Source: Globisporangium splendens
Lineage: Eukaryota > Oomycota > Peronosporomycetes > Pythiales > Pythiaceae
Assembly: GCA_006386115.1 (NCBI GenBank)
Contig: VFIW01000006.1
Coordinates: 702,706-766,705 of the forward strand
Direction: 5' to 3'
DNA: 64,000 bases
Both the position numbers and the translations under genes were made by a program. Numbering within the stretch: position 1 is the first letter of the stretch; every line of letters starts with the position of its first letter. The notes beneath the pieces are model-generated. The model had not been told where the DNA came from and did no database searches. It saw only the letters and a list, made by a program, of their open reading frames with translations. Of the stretch, positions 32,315-43,724 are shown piece after piece.

Positions 32315-35300
32315 TTACACCCACATGCCTCTCTCCTTTGGATGGCGCTCGACGACGACGGCTACAGTGGGGAGACGCGAGTTGGCGCCGAAATTCTGTT
32401 TGCCCATCGGGGTCTCGTTGCTGAAGTCCTGGGAAAGCATCGAGCCCTCGTCGTTATCCAACTTGAGATTCTGGACCCACTTGCGCAGCGTCATGATGAA
32501 GATCCCCACGTGGCGCACAAACAGCACGAAGATGATCAAAAAGTTGAAAATCACAAACGAGTGGGCCACCAGAGCACGCGATGACGTTTCCAGCTCGCTC
32601 ACCGTTAAGAACGCAAACGAGAGCGACAGATTGATGATCTTGAACACGGTTAGCAGCACCATGAGGATCTGCACTCGGACGTCCGCGAACGGCGCCAAGT
32701 ACGTCAGAACCACGCAGAAGACCAGGTGTACGACGAGGAGCGCAACCAACTGGTCGGGGACATCCTGGATGCCGCCCGTGAGCACACCGACGATCACTTG
32801 GAAAAACACAAAGGCCACAAAGTAGTATCGGAACGCTTGCTTGACGTCCGCGTAGAGCGTGCCGTAGACCGCGTGGTTGTAAAACGTGAACGAGTCATTC
32901 GAGCGGATCGAGCGCACCTTGTAGAACACGAAGCAGAGTGTCGCCACGACGACGACCCACATATTGGCCATAGCAACGAGGATCTTGCCACTCACTTGGT
33001 ACCGGATCTGCATCATGAGCTCGTACGTCGAGACAGTAATGAGCGGGAAGATGCTGAGAAGCCACAGCGCGACGCCGACTCCGATGATGCACGGCGCAAA
33101 GCCACTCTTCCACGCTGCTTGCCGTCTTTGAGCCTTGACCTTCTCGCTGTCGAGCCGCGCAGTACATTGACTAGCCACAGCGAAGACAACGAAGATAACT
33201 ACCACGATCCCGACGAGGACCAGGAAAAAACGAGTCGTGTACACCAGCACCATGCCTTCGTCGATGCCGAGACGGTCTGTGTAGGATACGATTCCCGTCA
33301 GAATAATGAACTGGAGTCTTCTCGCCGCGGTCGACACAACCGCGTACATGTGAAAGTTCACCCACGAGAACGAGTCCGTGAAATCCAGAATGATGTACGG
33401 CGCCTTAGTCAGTTCCAGCATCGAAATTGAGCCCAAGTGCTGGAAGTAAGTCAGCACAGCGACAAGTTCCCACGACGTAGGCGTGAACCAGGAGCCATCG
33501 GTTCGTCGAGCGGTGATGGATTCTGTGAGCCAGGATGGAGACTTTAGCGCAAGCACGTGGAAGCCAACAAGCAACACCATCGACACCAGTGCAAATGCGT
33601 AACTGCAGTAACGCATCACATTCTGGACTTTCTGCGCCAGCGGTGAGATCTTAATGTCCGCGCCAGGAGGTGGGTTGGCGCGATTGTCACCACCGATAAT
33701 GCTCCCGTACGCTGAGCCTGAAATATTCTCCTTCGTCGACCCATTCTCGACTTCGTCCGCTATTTCTTTGGCACGCTTGACGATCTTTGCATTCGAGTCA
33801 CGATCGTACTTTTCAAACGTTTGCTTTTTGCTGCCATCGGTGAGCGTGATAGTAGTCTTGGTCTCTTCCACAGCCTTGAACGAGGTGGTTTTATCCTCTG
33901 TTTGTTCTTCCTTCGCCTTCACGGTAGAGTTTTTCTCGTGGGTTTTTACTTCCACCGTCTTTGTATCGGAATTCTCATTTTTCGATGCCTTGCTACTGGA
34001 TGCTGAGCTCACTTCTACCGACTCGATCTCAACTGGACGAATGAGGTTGAACCCATTAGGGCTCTGTGTGCCGCTTGCGGAGGAAGTTTTATTCGAATCT
34101 TTCTTCACAACCTTATCATTGATCAAATCAGGAGCAACCACCTTACCAGCTCCGCCATCTGCTTCAGTCGCATTCGTGGAGTTTCCAGCACTAGGAACGT
34201 TGATCAGAGACCAATCGACTGGGATGCCGGACGCGCTACTTGCTTCGTTTGGCTGTGAGATCGCCCCGCTTCCTGAGCTAGCTCCGTTTGCTTTGCCAGC
34301 AGATGATGATGCAGTCGGATTAACAGTCGGCTTTAACACGGGAGGTGGACTAATTGAAGAATCACTATCGATGCCTGAGCCAGCACTTGGTGGCGTAGTT
34401 GGGACCGGAAGAGTAGCGTCTGAAGCCGTATTACCTGCCGGGATCACCACAGGAGGTGGACTGACTGGTATCGCTGACGGTGAAAGCGCAGCGTCAGTCG
34501 CTGGAGTGTTGCTCGGAACACTCTGAGGGGTTGCATTTGGTGAACGAGTTTCAGTTGGACTCGGGCTAACTCCATCAATTTTCGAATGAATCGCGGGGAC
34601 TTCGCTCGGGATGAGAGTCGAAATGATATCTGGAACCGACACAGGGGGAGTCACTGGTAGAGACGACGAAGCACCATTGCTACTTGCACTGGAACTGGCA
34701 CTTGGTGTAATCGTCGAAAGGATATCTGGAAGCTTCACTGGCAGAGTCACAGGTAGCGATGTGGAAGCACTGTGGGCATTGTTGCCGGATGCACCATTGC
34801 TTTTGTCGCCACTCACGGCAGAGCCAGCAGTTGGCGCAGACGACGAAATGATATCTGGAATCTTCACTGGCAGAGTTACCGGCAGAGTCACAGGTAGAGT
34901 GATCGGGTGCGATGGCGACGCACTGTGAGCATCCTTATCAGATGCACTGCTGCCCTCATTTGCACTCGCACCAGAGCTAGCGGTCGGAGACGACGTTGAG
35001 ATGATTTCTGGAAGCTTCACTGGTAGTGTCACTGGCAGAGTTACCGGCAGAGTCACAGGTAGAGTGATCGGGTGCGATGGCGACGCACTGTGAGCATCCT
35101 TATCAGATGCACTGCTGCCCTCATTTGCACTCGCACCAGAGCTAGCGGTCGGAGACGACGTTGAGATGATTTCTGGAAGCTTCACTGGTAGTGTCACTGG
35201 AAGAGTTACCGGCAGAGTCACAGGTAGAGTGATCGGGTGCGATGGCGACGCACTGTGAGCATCCTTATCAGATGCACTGCTGCCCTCATTTGCACTCGCA

Positions 35301-37602
35301 CCAGAGCTAGCGGTCGGAGACGACGTTGAGATGATTTCTGGAAGCTTCACTGGTAGTGTCACTGGAAGAGTTACCGGCAGAGTCACAGGTAGAGTGATCG
35401 GGTGCGATGGCGACGCACTGTGAGCATCCTTATCAGATGCACTGCTGCTCATTTGCACCGCGCAGAGCTAGCGGTCGGAGACGACGTTGAGATGATTTCT
35501 GGAAGCTTCACTGGTAGTGTCACTGGAAGAGTTACCGGCAGAGTCACAGGTAGAGTGATCGGGTGCGATGGCGACGCACTGTGAGCATTCTTATCAGATG
35601 CACTGCTGCTTTTGTCGTCACCTGTCGCAGAGCTAGCGGTCGGAGACGACGTTGAGATGATTTCTGGAAGCTTCACTGGTAGTGTCACTGGCAGGGTCAC
35701 AGGGAGACTGACGGGCAGAGTGACTGGGAGCGATGGTGAAGCATTGTCGTCTCCATCATCGGTGCTGCTGCCATCATTGCTGTCCGCTGAAGAACTCGGC
35801 GCAGATGTCGTAGCGACATCTGGAAGCTTCACTGGCAAGGTCACTGGCAGGGTCACTGGTAAGGTCACAGGGAGACTGACGGGTAGAGTGACTGGGAGCG
35901 ATGGTGAAACATCGTCGTCATTATCATCGGATGCAGAGCTGCCTTCGCTGCTACCTGCTGCAGAGCTAGCACTCGGTCCAGGTGTTGAAATGACATCTGG
36001 AAGCTTCACAGGTAGAGCCACGGAGGGCGACGGTGAAGCACTGTGATCATTCTTACCGGATGCACTGCTGCTTTTGTCGTCACCTGCAGCAGACCCACTG
36101 CTGGGCGATGCACTGCTTCCTTCGTCTTCGCTCTCAACAGAGCCGCCAATGGGCGAAGGCGTTGAAAGGATACCTGAAATGAGATCTGGGAGCTTCACCG
36201 TCACTGAAACACTGACAGGTAGAGTGACCGGTAACGACGGTGGAGCACTCTTACCCGATTCATTGTTGCCTTCGTCGCCATCTGCACTCGAACTATCACT
36301 TGGTGCAATCGTCGGCAGAGTAACCGGGAGAGAAGGCAAAAATGAGGCGCCTGGGTTTTTAGTAGTATCTTTGCTGCCATCATCTGAACCTGAAGTTGAA
36401 ATCGCTGCAGCTGGTGTCTTCTCACCCTTGTTCTTCTCATTTTCATCAAGACTTGGAGCTGGCGCTGGAGATTCTGTGGTCGGTGCTGGCGTCTCCTTCT
36501 CGTCTATTTTCCCCTCATCATCATCAGCACTCGGAGATGGCGTCGGAACTGGTGTCTTCTTCTCCTTGTCCTCATTACCAGCATCAGTTGGAGCTGGCGT
36601 CTTCCCCTTGTCCTTTTCATTGTCAGTTGGAGTTGGCGTCGTGGTGACTGGCGCTGGAGATTCTGTGGTCGGTGCTGGCGTCTCCTTCTCGTCTATTTTC
36701 CCCTCGTCATCATCAGCACTCGGAGATGGCGTCGGAACTGGTGTCTTTCCCTTGTCATTTCCACTATCAGCAGCAACTGGAGCTGGGGTCGAACTAGATG
36801 GCGCTGGAGATTCTGTGGTCGGTGCTGGTGTTTTTTCCTCCTTAACATCGGCAGCAGGAATCGCAGTGGTCGGTGCTGGGGCTAATGCAGGACGCTCAGT
36901 CTGATTCGATCCGGAGGAGCCACTTTTTCCATCTTGTTTCTTGGATCCTGACCAGTTGCTGTCTTCACTTGTAGCTGGTGTTGGCGCTGGTGTTGCAGCA
37001 TCCTTACCTGCTGACCGTGACGAGTCTCCTCTAGATCCTGTAGAACTACTACCTTCAGCTTTCTCGTTGGCAGGGACAGGCGAAGCAGCAGCGTTGGCCT
37101 CCTTGCCACTATCTGCTGCGTCTGAAACAGGAGTCCTGGCCGTATCTTTCGAACGATCACCAGTTGATGTAGCCGGCGTGGCTTGTGTATCTTTCTCTGC
37201 CTCTTTAGACCCAACCGCTGGGGTGGTCTCAGTACTTTTCGACGGCGAACTATCAGGCGGCCGCGATGCTGAGTCCACAGTGGCAGGAGTTGCCGCCTTC
37301 GAAGAGGATCCATTCTCTCCGGCCTTGGACGATCCCGATTTCGCCGCCTCTGTTGGCGTAGGCGACACGTCCGCAGTCGCGCCACTGGAGCTGCTCGCCG
37401 CATCCTTCTGGTCTTCTTTCAGCACGCGGTGAGGGACCTCCGCATCGTCTCGTTCTGGCGCAAACGCGCTGCTGTGGATGCGCACATTGACCGCCGTCGC
37501 GTCGACCGAGGCAGTGCTCACTGCGAGCATGGCGCCCGCGGCCACGACGGACATCGTGATCCATGCCGCGCGCTTCACGGGCCGTGTCGTCCGGCGCACC
37601 AT
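32315..37602 (-). pseudogene. TRP/Flc-like multi-pass membrane protein (copy 2), frameshifted in its repeat array
   Basis: Read from Met 37602 (MVRRTTRPVKRAAW), with signal-anchor WITMSVVAAGAMLAVSTASVDA. About 1,300 residues of Ser/Thr/Pro/Asp/Glu-rich ectodomain follow, including TPAPTTESPAP blocks and many LPVTLPVTLPVKLPE repeats. The membrane part then starts near MRYCSYAFALVSMVLLVGF, with FTPTSWELVAVLTYFQHLG, LTKAPYIILDFTDSFSWVNF, SYTDRLGIDEG and VYGTLYADVKQAFRYYF, as in the copies at 2-2629 and 38667-41828. The frame breaks near 35450, where one 165-bp repeat unit lacks 4 nt relative to its neighbours; upstream and downstream halves are otherwise open (Met 37602 to 35449, then to 32315). 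It could be real decay, a polymorphism, or an assembly error in a repeat. An alternative start eight codons upstream exists. Confidence 0.75.
34919..35620 (-). repeat. 165-bp (55-codon) tandem repeat array
   Basis: Consecutive units start at about 34931, 35096, 35261 and 35426, exactly 165 bp apart and nearly identical, encoding SASDKDAHSASPSHPITLP...STSSPTASSGASANEG. The next unit boundary is 161 bp on (35587) because of a 4-nt net deletion around 35445-35465, which shifts the frame. Confidence 0.9.
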
Positions 37603-38666
37603 CTTCGTGTTCTCACGGGCACACACAAAGACACACAGACAAATGGCGGAAATGAACGCGCGTGTTCACAGAGAAAGAGACGCGCACACACGAGCGCGCA
37701 GTTGCAATATGGCGGTCTTTCCTAGCCCCCTCGCCCTGTCCAAATAGGCACGACCCCTGCTGATAGATAGCTTCACTGGCTCTGGGTTCTATTGCTTACG
37801 TACGCACAGTGTACGTAGAGGCTAGTGATGCGATACACATAAGTACACTGTGTGTATCCGAGAGGACACAGTCCACACTCTATTGTAAAATCGCCCCGCC
37901 AGCTGGTTTTCGCGAACCCGATTGCGAAGTCTGGAGTTGTTGCCTTGCATAGCAAACGGGGCAGGTTCTTTCCCGGTGCGTAAAACCTTGAAGGAGGAAC
38001 TCGCTCCATACAAAACGCCTGTGAAGATCTGTTTGGAGCTGATTAAAGGGTGGGTTAAGGGCAGTTTCAAAAGTGTAACTGCGACCGATCTTGTCTCCTA
38101 CCAGCTGCCTCTCTCGAACGTTCCGTCACTCCCAGCAGCCAAACTTGGTTGATACATGCACAAAAGTTGGTCTCTCGGAACAATCTCTGGGGTGTGTGCA
38201 AGCTTCTGCAGTTGCATGTCTTTGCTTTAGAAACTGTTTCATCCTGATGGACTGGCTTCTGACTTGTTGCCCTGCGACCTGACGTTCGGACGATACGATG
38301 ATACGGTACAAAACGGAGAAGAAAACGTGAAAACGAGAGTTCAGCACACAAACGATATTCCCTGTTGACAAGGCTGACTGCTGTTCATTTTGCGTGTCAT
38401 TTTGCCACTGAGGTGATTGGTCCTCCATGCGCATACTTTCCTGTTCGCCAACGTCAGTTGAGTAAATGCCTGTGACCCGTTTTGCACATGCACTTGCGAC
38501 CAAAGCAATGGAGCCAAGACAAAACCAGCAATAGCACAGACAATAACACTCAATTACCCTTTTTCACCTAAAGAAATCCTTTTCACATTCATAAACACAG
38601 TTCGATGCCAACGCCGGTCTTCTTTCCCTCTCTACGCATTCTGATCTTCCTGCAGCTGCTGGTAGT
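37603..38666. other. Intergenic, between two TRP/Flc-like genes
   Basis: 5' flank of copy 2 and 3' flank of copy 3. Several short ORFs on both strands show no domain, signal or codon regularity. Nothing else recognised. Confidence 0.5.
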
Positions 38667-41600
38667 TTAAAAGTCCAATTCGTGGCGGGACATCATTTGC
38701 TGCTTGTATTGCTGCTGCTCTTGAAGCTGCTGCTGGTGGAGCTGGAGGTGCTGCTGCGTCAACGCGCTGCTGTTGCTGCTCTCAGGGGCGTCCGAGACTT
38801 CGCCCGTCGCGCGCGCCGTGGAGACGATCGCGTACACTTCCGAGTCCGTCTGCGTGCGCACCTCGTACTTGGTCGTTGACTCTTCGTTACGGCGGTGCGG
38901 GTCCTCCTTATCGTCGCGCTGCATCCAGACGCGGATGTACGTGCTGAACACGATCAATTGGCGCACAAACCAGACGAGGATCACGATCGAGTTGATCCCG
39001 ATAAATGCGTCGGCAACTTTGTTTCGATCGGTCGCAGACATCGTGTTGGAGTTCAGGAACGAAAACGCCAGCCCAAAGTTCACGATCTTCAAGAAGCCAA
39101 GAGCGTACGTAAAGCAGAGCACCACGTTCTCCGCAAATGGAGAGAGGATGAAGACCGCGACGAGGTACAGTGCATGGATACACATCACGACAATCAGCTG
39201 CATCGGGTCCGAGTCCATGGTCCCAATGAGGATACCCGTCGTGATCTGCACCACCGCGCCGATGATGAAGAACATTCGACTACGGTACGTGTACTCGGCA
39301 TAGAGCGAACCCCACGTGGCCATGTTCTCAAACTGTTGCAACTCCGCCATGCTCTTGTGCATAATCACACGGCCACTGTACGCGAGAACGCCAAAGCAGA
39401 CCACGACAAGCGCGATCAGCGCAAGACTGAGCGCGTTGTCGACAGCCGAAGCGGCGACTTCCATCGAGATTTCGAACGACGCGTACAGACTCAATGGAAA
39501 CAGCGAAAAGTACCAAATGAGCACGCAGAGACCGAGGGTACGAATGGACGTACTACGAAGACGGTGCACCGACGTCGAGAATTCACCCGACGACTGCTTT
39601 TCGGCTTGTCGCTTCGCTAAGATGGCACCGACGAGGAAAATCGCGAGCAGCACGAAAAACACAACCGCGAAACCAGTCACTGCGTGGTACAAGATCTTCG
39701 ATTCGAGGATGCCAATGCGATCCGCAAACGACACGACACCACCCAACACAATCGTTTCCAAACGACGACTGGTCGAGTCGGGTGTGGAATCTTGAAGCAA
39801 GAAGTTGGTCCATGCGAACGAGTCCGTGTAATCCCACAGGAAGTACGGGGTCTTGAGCAATGTAAGCTGGGAAAGCGAGGCCATTTGCTGCAAGTACCCG
39901 ACATAGAGCAAGAACTCCCATGTGTTGGGCGACCAAAGTGGATTGGTCCAGAACAACGCACCGTCGAGCGACACGTAGTGGAAGAACAGCAACAGCATGA
40001 CCGAGATACCTGCAAACGCGACGGACGAGTACCGCACGAAATCATGGAACGACGCGCTAGTCTTGGACAACAACGACGCCGCATCGGTAGGCATGTACTG
40101 GTTGCGGCCGCCAATGACATTGGGCGAGTCTTGCGTATTTGCTGCCGCGGTGCTGCTCGACGACCCACTACCCTTTGTGGTGGTTGTGGCGGCGGCTGCA
40201 GGATCAAGTACCGACTCGGAGACTTCGCCACGCACGTATTTCTTCGGCGCTTGAGTCGTTCCATAGGTGTTATCGATATCGAGCACCACTGGTTTGAGTG
40301 TCTCCTTGCTGATCTCAGTGATCTCGAAAGGGTTGGCACTTGGTTTGTTCGTGTTGGTCGAGTTGAACACAATCACATCTACCTGATTATTGTTTCCATC
40401 GTCAACGGGGATTTCGTCAGGCTTTGGGGTTTTAGAGTCTTTCCCGTTCCCCTTTGACGAGTCGGATGTTGATGTTGGCGCATTGGTTTCGATGGCGATA
40501 ACAACGGGAACAACGGTCACTGGCGCGGGGGTAGCAGGTGTGGGAGTCGGCTCACGACTGACTGGAGGAGTCACTGGAGGAGGCGACACCGAGATATCTC
40601 CGCTTGGTGTTGGCGTTGGTGTCGCAGATGGTGTGGGCGATGGCGCTGGCGTTGGACCGGCTGGGGTTACTGGCGGAGGCGATGCAGAGTCAGGAGCTGG
40701 CGTCACCGGTGGAGGCGACACGGAGTCATCAGGACTAGGCGTCGCAGGAGCTGGCGAAGCTGGTGTCACTGGAGCTGGGGACCCTGGAGCATCCGTGACT
40801 GGAGTTGGAGACACTGGAGCTTCGGTGACTGGAGGTACTGACACTGGTTCTGGAGTCACTGGGAGGGTGACGGGAAGGGTGACTGGAAGGGTGACTGGGG
40901 CATCCGTGACTGGAGTTGGAGACACTGGAGCTTCGGTGACTGGAGGTACCGACACTGGTTCTGGAGTCACTGGGAGGGTGACGGGAAGGGTGACTGGAAG
41001 AGTAATTGGAGCATCGGTGACAGGAGTTACCGTCACAGGAGCCTCCGTTACAGGCGCTGCCGTCACAGGAGCCTCCGTTACAGGCGCTACCGTCACAGGA
41101 GCCTCCGTGACAGGCGCTACCGTCACAGGAGCATCCGTTACTGGTGCTACCGTCACAGGAGCATCCGTTACTGGTGCTACCGTCACAGGAGCCTCCGTCA
41201 CTGGCGCTACCGTCACTGGAGCCTCCGTCACTGGCGCTACCGTCACTGGAGCTTCCGTGGTTGGCTCGGGGGTCAGATCCACGACTGGGAGAGTCACTGG
41301 CAGAGTAATTGGCGCCTCCGTGACCGGCGCCGTCGTTGGTTCAGCTGTCGTAGGTTCCGGTGTCGGCGCCTCACTCGTCGGTGTTGGCGTCGATGGAGCC
41401 TCGGTCGTTGGTTCCGGGGTCGTCGGCGTTACTGTCGCTGGCGTTGGCGTCACAGGAGCCTCCGTCGTTGGCTCTGGTGTCGTCGGCGCGGCAGTTGTTG
41501 GCTCGGGGGTTTGCGTCGGTGCTGCAGTTGTTGGCTCGGGGGTTTGCGTCGGCGCGGCAGTTGTTGGCTCGGGGGTCTGCGTCGGCGCGGCAGTTGTTGG

Positions 41601-41828
41601 CTCGGGGGTTTGCGTCGGCGCGGCTGTGGTCGGTTCGGGCGTCGTGGTGATCGGGTCGGTGACTGTCGGGGCGACCGTCGCGAGCGCGTCCGTGAGCGAC
41701 TCGTTGGACGAGAGCAGCTGCAGCTGGCGCAGTGGCGCGAAGCCCGCGTCTTCTTCCTGGGCACGCGCGCTCGCCATCACCGCGAGCGCCACGCCCGCGG
41801 CTTGGAGCAGCGTGGCCACGCGCACCAT
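38667..41828 (-). CDS. TRP/Flc-like multi-pass membrane protein (copy 3), intact
   Basis: 1,053 residues, no intron, from Met 41828. The signal peptide (MVRVATLLQAAGVALAVMASARA) is likely cleaved before QEEDAG. A long Pro/Thr/Val ectodomain is built from TPEPTTAAPTQ repeats, then VTEAPVTVAP repeats and two copies of a larger PITLPVTLPVTLPVTPEPV block. From about residue 585 the conserved region begins (IGGRNQYMP; FVRYSSVAFAGISVMLLLFF; WSPNTWEFLLYVGYLQQ; LLKTPYFLWDYTDSFAWTNF; SFADRIGILE; TWGSLYAEYTYRSRMFF), giving about nine hydrophobic segments. The cytosolic tail is Gln-rich (QQHLQLHQQQLQEQQQ). The mucin-like Thr/Pro ectodomain is expected to be heavily O-glycosylated and to sit in the cell wall or outside the cell. 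Similarity to fungal TRP-like Flc/Pkd2 channels is by motif only. It is the intact reference for the two damaged or partial copies. Confidence 0.85.
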   Translation of the reverse strand: MVRVATLLQAAGVALAVMASARAQEEDAGFAPLRQLQLLSSNESLTDALATVAPTVTDPITTTPEPTTAAPTQTPEPTTAAPTQTPEPTTAAPTQTPEPTTAAPTQTPEPTTAAPTTPEPTTEAPVTPTPATVTPTTPEPTTEAPSTPTPTSEAPTPEPTTAEPTTAPVTEAPITLPVTLPVVDLTPEPTTEAPVTVAPVTEAPVTVAPVTEAPVTVAPVTDAPVTVAPVTDAPVTVAPVTEAPVTVAPVTEAPVTAAPVTEAPVTVTPVTDAPITLPVTLPVTLPVTPEPVSVPPVTEAPVSPTPVTDAPVTLPVTLPVTLPVTPEPVSVPPVTEAPVSPTPVTDAPGSPAPVTPASPAPATPSPDDSVSPPPVTPAPDSASPPPVTPAGPTPAPSPTPSATPTPTPSGDISVSPPPVTPPVSREPTPTPATPAPVTVVPVVIAIETNAPTSTSDSSKGNGKDSKTPKPDEIPVDDGNNNQVDVIVFNSTNTNKPSANPFEITEISKETLKPVVLDIDNTYGTTQAPKKYVRGEVSESVLDPAAAATTTTKGSGSSSSTAAANTQDSPNVIGGRNQYMPTDAASLLSKTSASFHDFVRYSSVAFAGISVMLLLFFHYVSLDGALFWTNPLWSPNTWEFLLYVGYLQQMASLSQLTLLKTPYFLWDYTDSFAWTNFLLQDSTPDSTSRRLETIVLGGVVSFADRIGILESKILYHAVTGFAVVFFVLLAIFLVGAILAKRQAEKQSSGEFSTSVHRLRSTSIRTLGLCVLIWYFSLFPLSLYASFEISMEVAASAVDNALSLALIALVVVCFGVLAYSGRVIMHKSMAELQQFENMATWGSLYAEYTYRSRMFFIIGAVVQITTGILIGTMDSDPMQLIVVMCIHALYLVAVFILSPFAENVVLCFTYALGFLKIVNFGLAFSFLNSNTMSATDRNKVADAFIGINSIVILVWFVRQLIVFSTYIRVWMQRDDKEDPHRRNEESTTKYEVRTQTDSEVYAIVSTARATGEVSDAPESSNSSALTQQHLQLHQQQLQEQQQYKQQMMSRHELDF
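41030..41645 (-). repeat. Short coding tandem repeats (30-bp and ~33-bp periods)
   Basis: Positions ~41030-41260 hold about eight 30-bp units encoding VTEAPVTVAP or VTDAPVTVAP. Positions ~41490-41640 hold about five 33-bp units encoding TPEPTTAAPTQ. All in frame with the membrane protein gene. Confidence 0.9.
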
Positions 41829-43640
41829 CTAAACTGTGCCTGTGGTTACTTAGTGTACGTCGAGCACTGTGTCTCGAGCGTTGGGCGATTCTGCACTGGC
41901 GAGTGAAAGGGAAAGCGCGGGGCGGTGGCCGATGTCTTTCTACTGTATCTGGACGGAAAGGAAAGCAAAAGTGTGTAAAGGCGGACCGAAAGAGAGTGTG
42001 AGAGTCACGCGGGATAGGGAAACGAGCGCCAAAGCTTCTGTTTTATGGGAGAGTGACTGGAGTGACCGATGAAGGATGTAGCTGACTTGCTTCAAAGTGG
42101 TTGTCTGAAAGAGTCTTCTATTTAAAAGCATATTGTGGTGGACTGCCCAGAGCAGAAGAAAAGAGGCTGCTACAATTATCGGTTGCAACAGCCAGTGACC
42201 TGTCTCAATCTGGCGAGTCAATGCCCTCAGCCTTTGCTTTGACTGTGGGTGATTGGAGGGATTGGGCAGGAATGGACGTGCAGAAACGGGGCGCAGTGGG
42301 GAGCGAAGATGCAGGATGGGAGTGTCGTCCAATTGCAACAAGGCGATGCAGTGCACGAGCTGGCGCTTTTTTGCGTTGTTGCCTCTCAGAGACTCTTTAT
42401 TTGCATCATAAAAAGGTATTCCTTCTTCTGTAGGCACTTCGACTATCTTAGTAAGAACAGACAAAACAATGACTATCGATTCTGGAAGTGTATAACCATA
42501 CACAAGATGTACAAAAGGGGGGACAGACTCGTTGTAAAAGACGAAATGCGCTGGCTAGTCGGGGATCAGTCACCCTTGCTTCTGTCGCAGAGCTGCTCGG
42601 AGGATCCGAGTCGAAGCCAAATTCATTGAGGCAGCTGGGTGTGCGTTGTGTGGGCGGCAAGTTTGCTGGAAAATGGGTGATGTATGGTCGGGTCGTCAGA
42701 TAGAAATCCGCAGAAAGATCACCACGCTATTATTGTTTGAAGCGCAGCATGGCATGAAGATTTGATTCGAATCAAATGGCGATGGTACAAAGTGTTTGTC
42801 GGGATGACCCGTCTGTCTGTCGTGCGGTAAAGGAAACGTCTGAAACGGTCACCTTGTCAATTTATCGAACGTCAATCGTGTCATAGATTCGTGGGAATCA
42901 TATCAGTGTTGTGCTTGTGACTTTTGTATTTATCTTCGTGTCACCGCAGTACCTTGTCAAGGCTTCTTGTCGCAGGGGTTGCAAATGTGAGGCTGCGAGT
43001 TGTTACGGTCCATAACTCCGTAACTTATGGACAAAGTGCCTGTATGTGAGATTTGCTGTGGATAAAGTGCTTGTATGTAGCGGCACAGCCTCTCTCTCTC
43101 TCATGCACGAAAGGAGAGTCCATGCACAATTAAGAGGGAGGTGTACTCTTCTTTGAAGAGAGGAGCGCCATCAATTGAACATGTGACCCCCTGCCACAGG
43201 ACGATTGGCGGGCGGATCACGTCCCACCAGATTGAACCTCTTTGCGGCTATTGCCATGACAAACAATGCGCCACCTTTACAGAATGAGCCCTTCGCTTTC
43301 GAGAAGCAGAGCTGGCGTCAACGATTGCGAGTCCTCACGCACGCGTCTCTATTCTCAAAACATGCTGGTCAACACAGAGCATTTTGCATCAATTCTGACT
43401 GGTTGAAACTCAGAAATTGCATATCCAACACCACAGGAATCATCATTCTTGCTGTTGGAAAAAAAAAAGGATCCCTCCACTAGTCGCTGCAGATACCATG
43501 GCGTGGACAAGGTAGATGACTGAAGTCTGCAAGGTGTCTTCAATCTGGAGCGAATATCTACGATTGAACTGGTAGTATGCAATTAACCCGTCGAGCCGAA
43601 ACTCCTCCAGGGAGCCTCGTGCACACCATGTTGTGGAGGC
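41829..43640. other. Long intergenic stretch
   Basis: 5' flank of the TRP/Flc-like copy 3, then unassigned sequence up to the LINE remnant. ORFs here (for example minus strand 41940-42503, 187 codons) lack any motif and have erratic composition. A compact pair of interleaved inverted repeats lies at 43002-43031, and a CT run near 43088-43102. Confidence 0.5.
43002..43031. repeat. Two interleaved 7-bp inverted repeats (pseudoknot-like)
   Basis: GTTACGG (43002-43008) pairs with CCGTAAC (43018-43024), and TCCATAA (43009-43015) pairs with TTATGGA (43025-43031), all perfect. The order 1-2-1'-2' is that of an H-type pseudoknot. No gene association is evident. Confidence 0.6.
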
Positions 43641-43724
43641 GAGACTTGAAACTTGTAATGACAATGGACCATTGCGTTGCCACTGGCAACGTAATGCAAC
43701 GGATGGGCGGACCGGCGTTGACAC

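Noticed and set aside
33654..34526. 290-codon plus-strand ORF
   Set aside because: Shadow of the copy-2 membrane protein ectodomain; no independent motif.
41030..41645. Regular 30-33 bp direct repeats resembling a CRISPR array
   Set aside because: Repeats are contiguous in-frame codon repeats without unique spacers, in a eukaryotic gene.
40390..41832. 480-codon plus-strand ORF rich in VTGASVTGATVTG repeats
   Set aside because: Exact antisense shadow of the Thr/Pro repeat ectodomain of the minus-strand membrane protein; period and composition follow from the repeat.
41940..42503. 187-codon minus-strand ORF with a hydrophobic patch
   Set aside because: Erratic composition, no motif, lies in the promoter side of the copy-3 gene; more likely chance.
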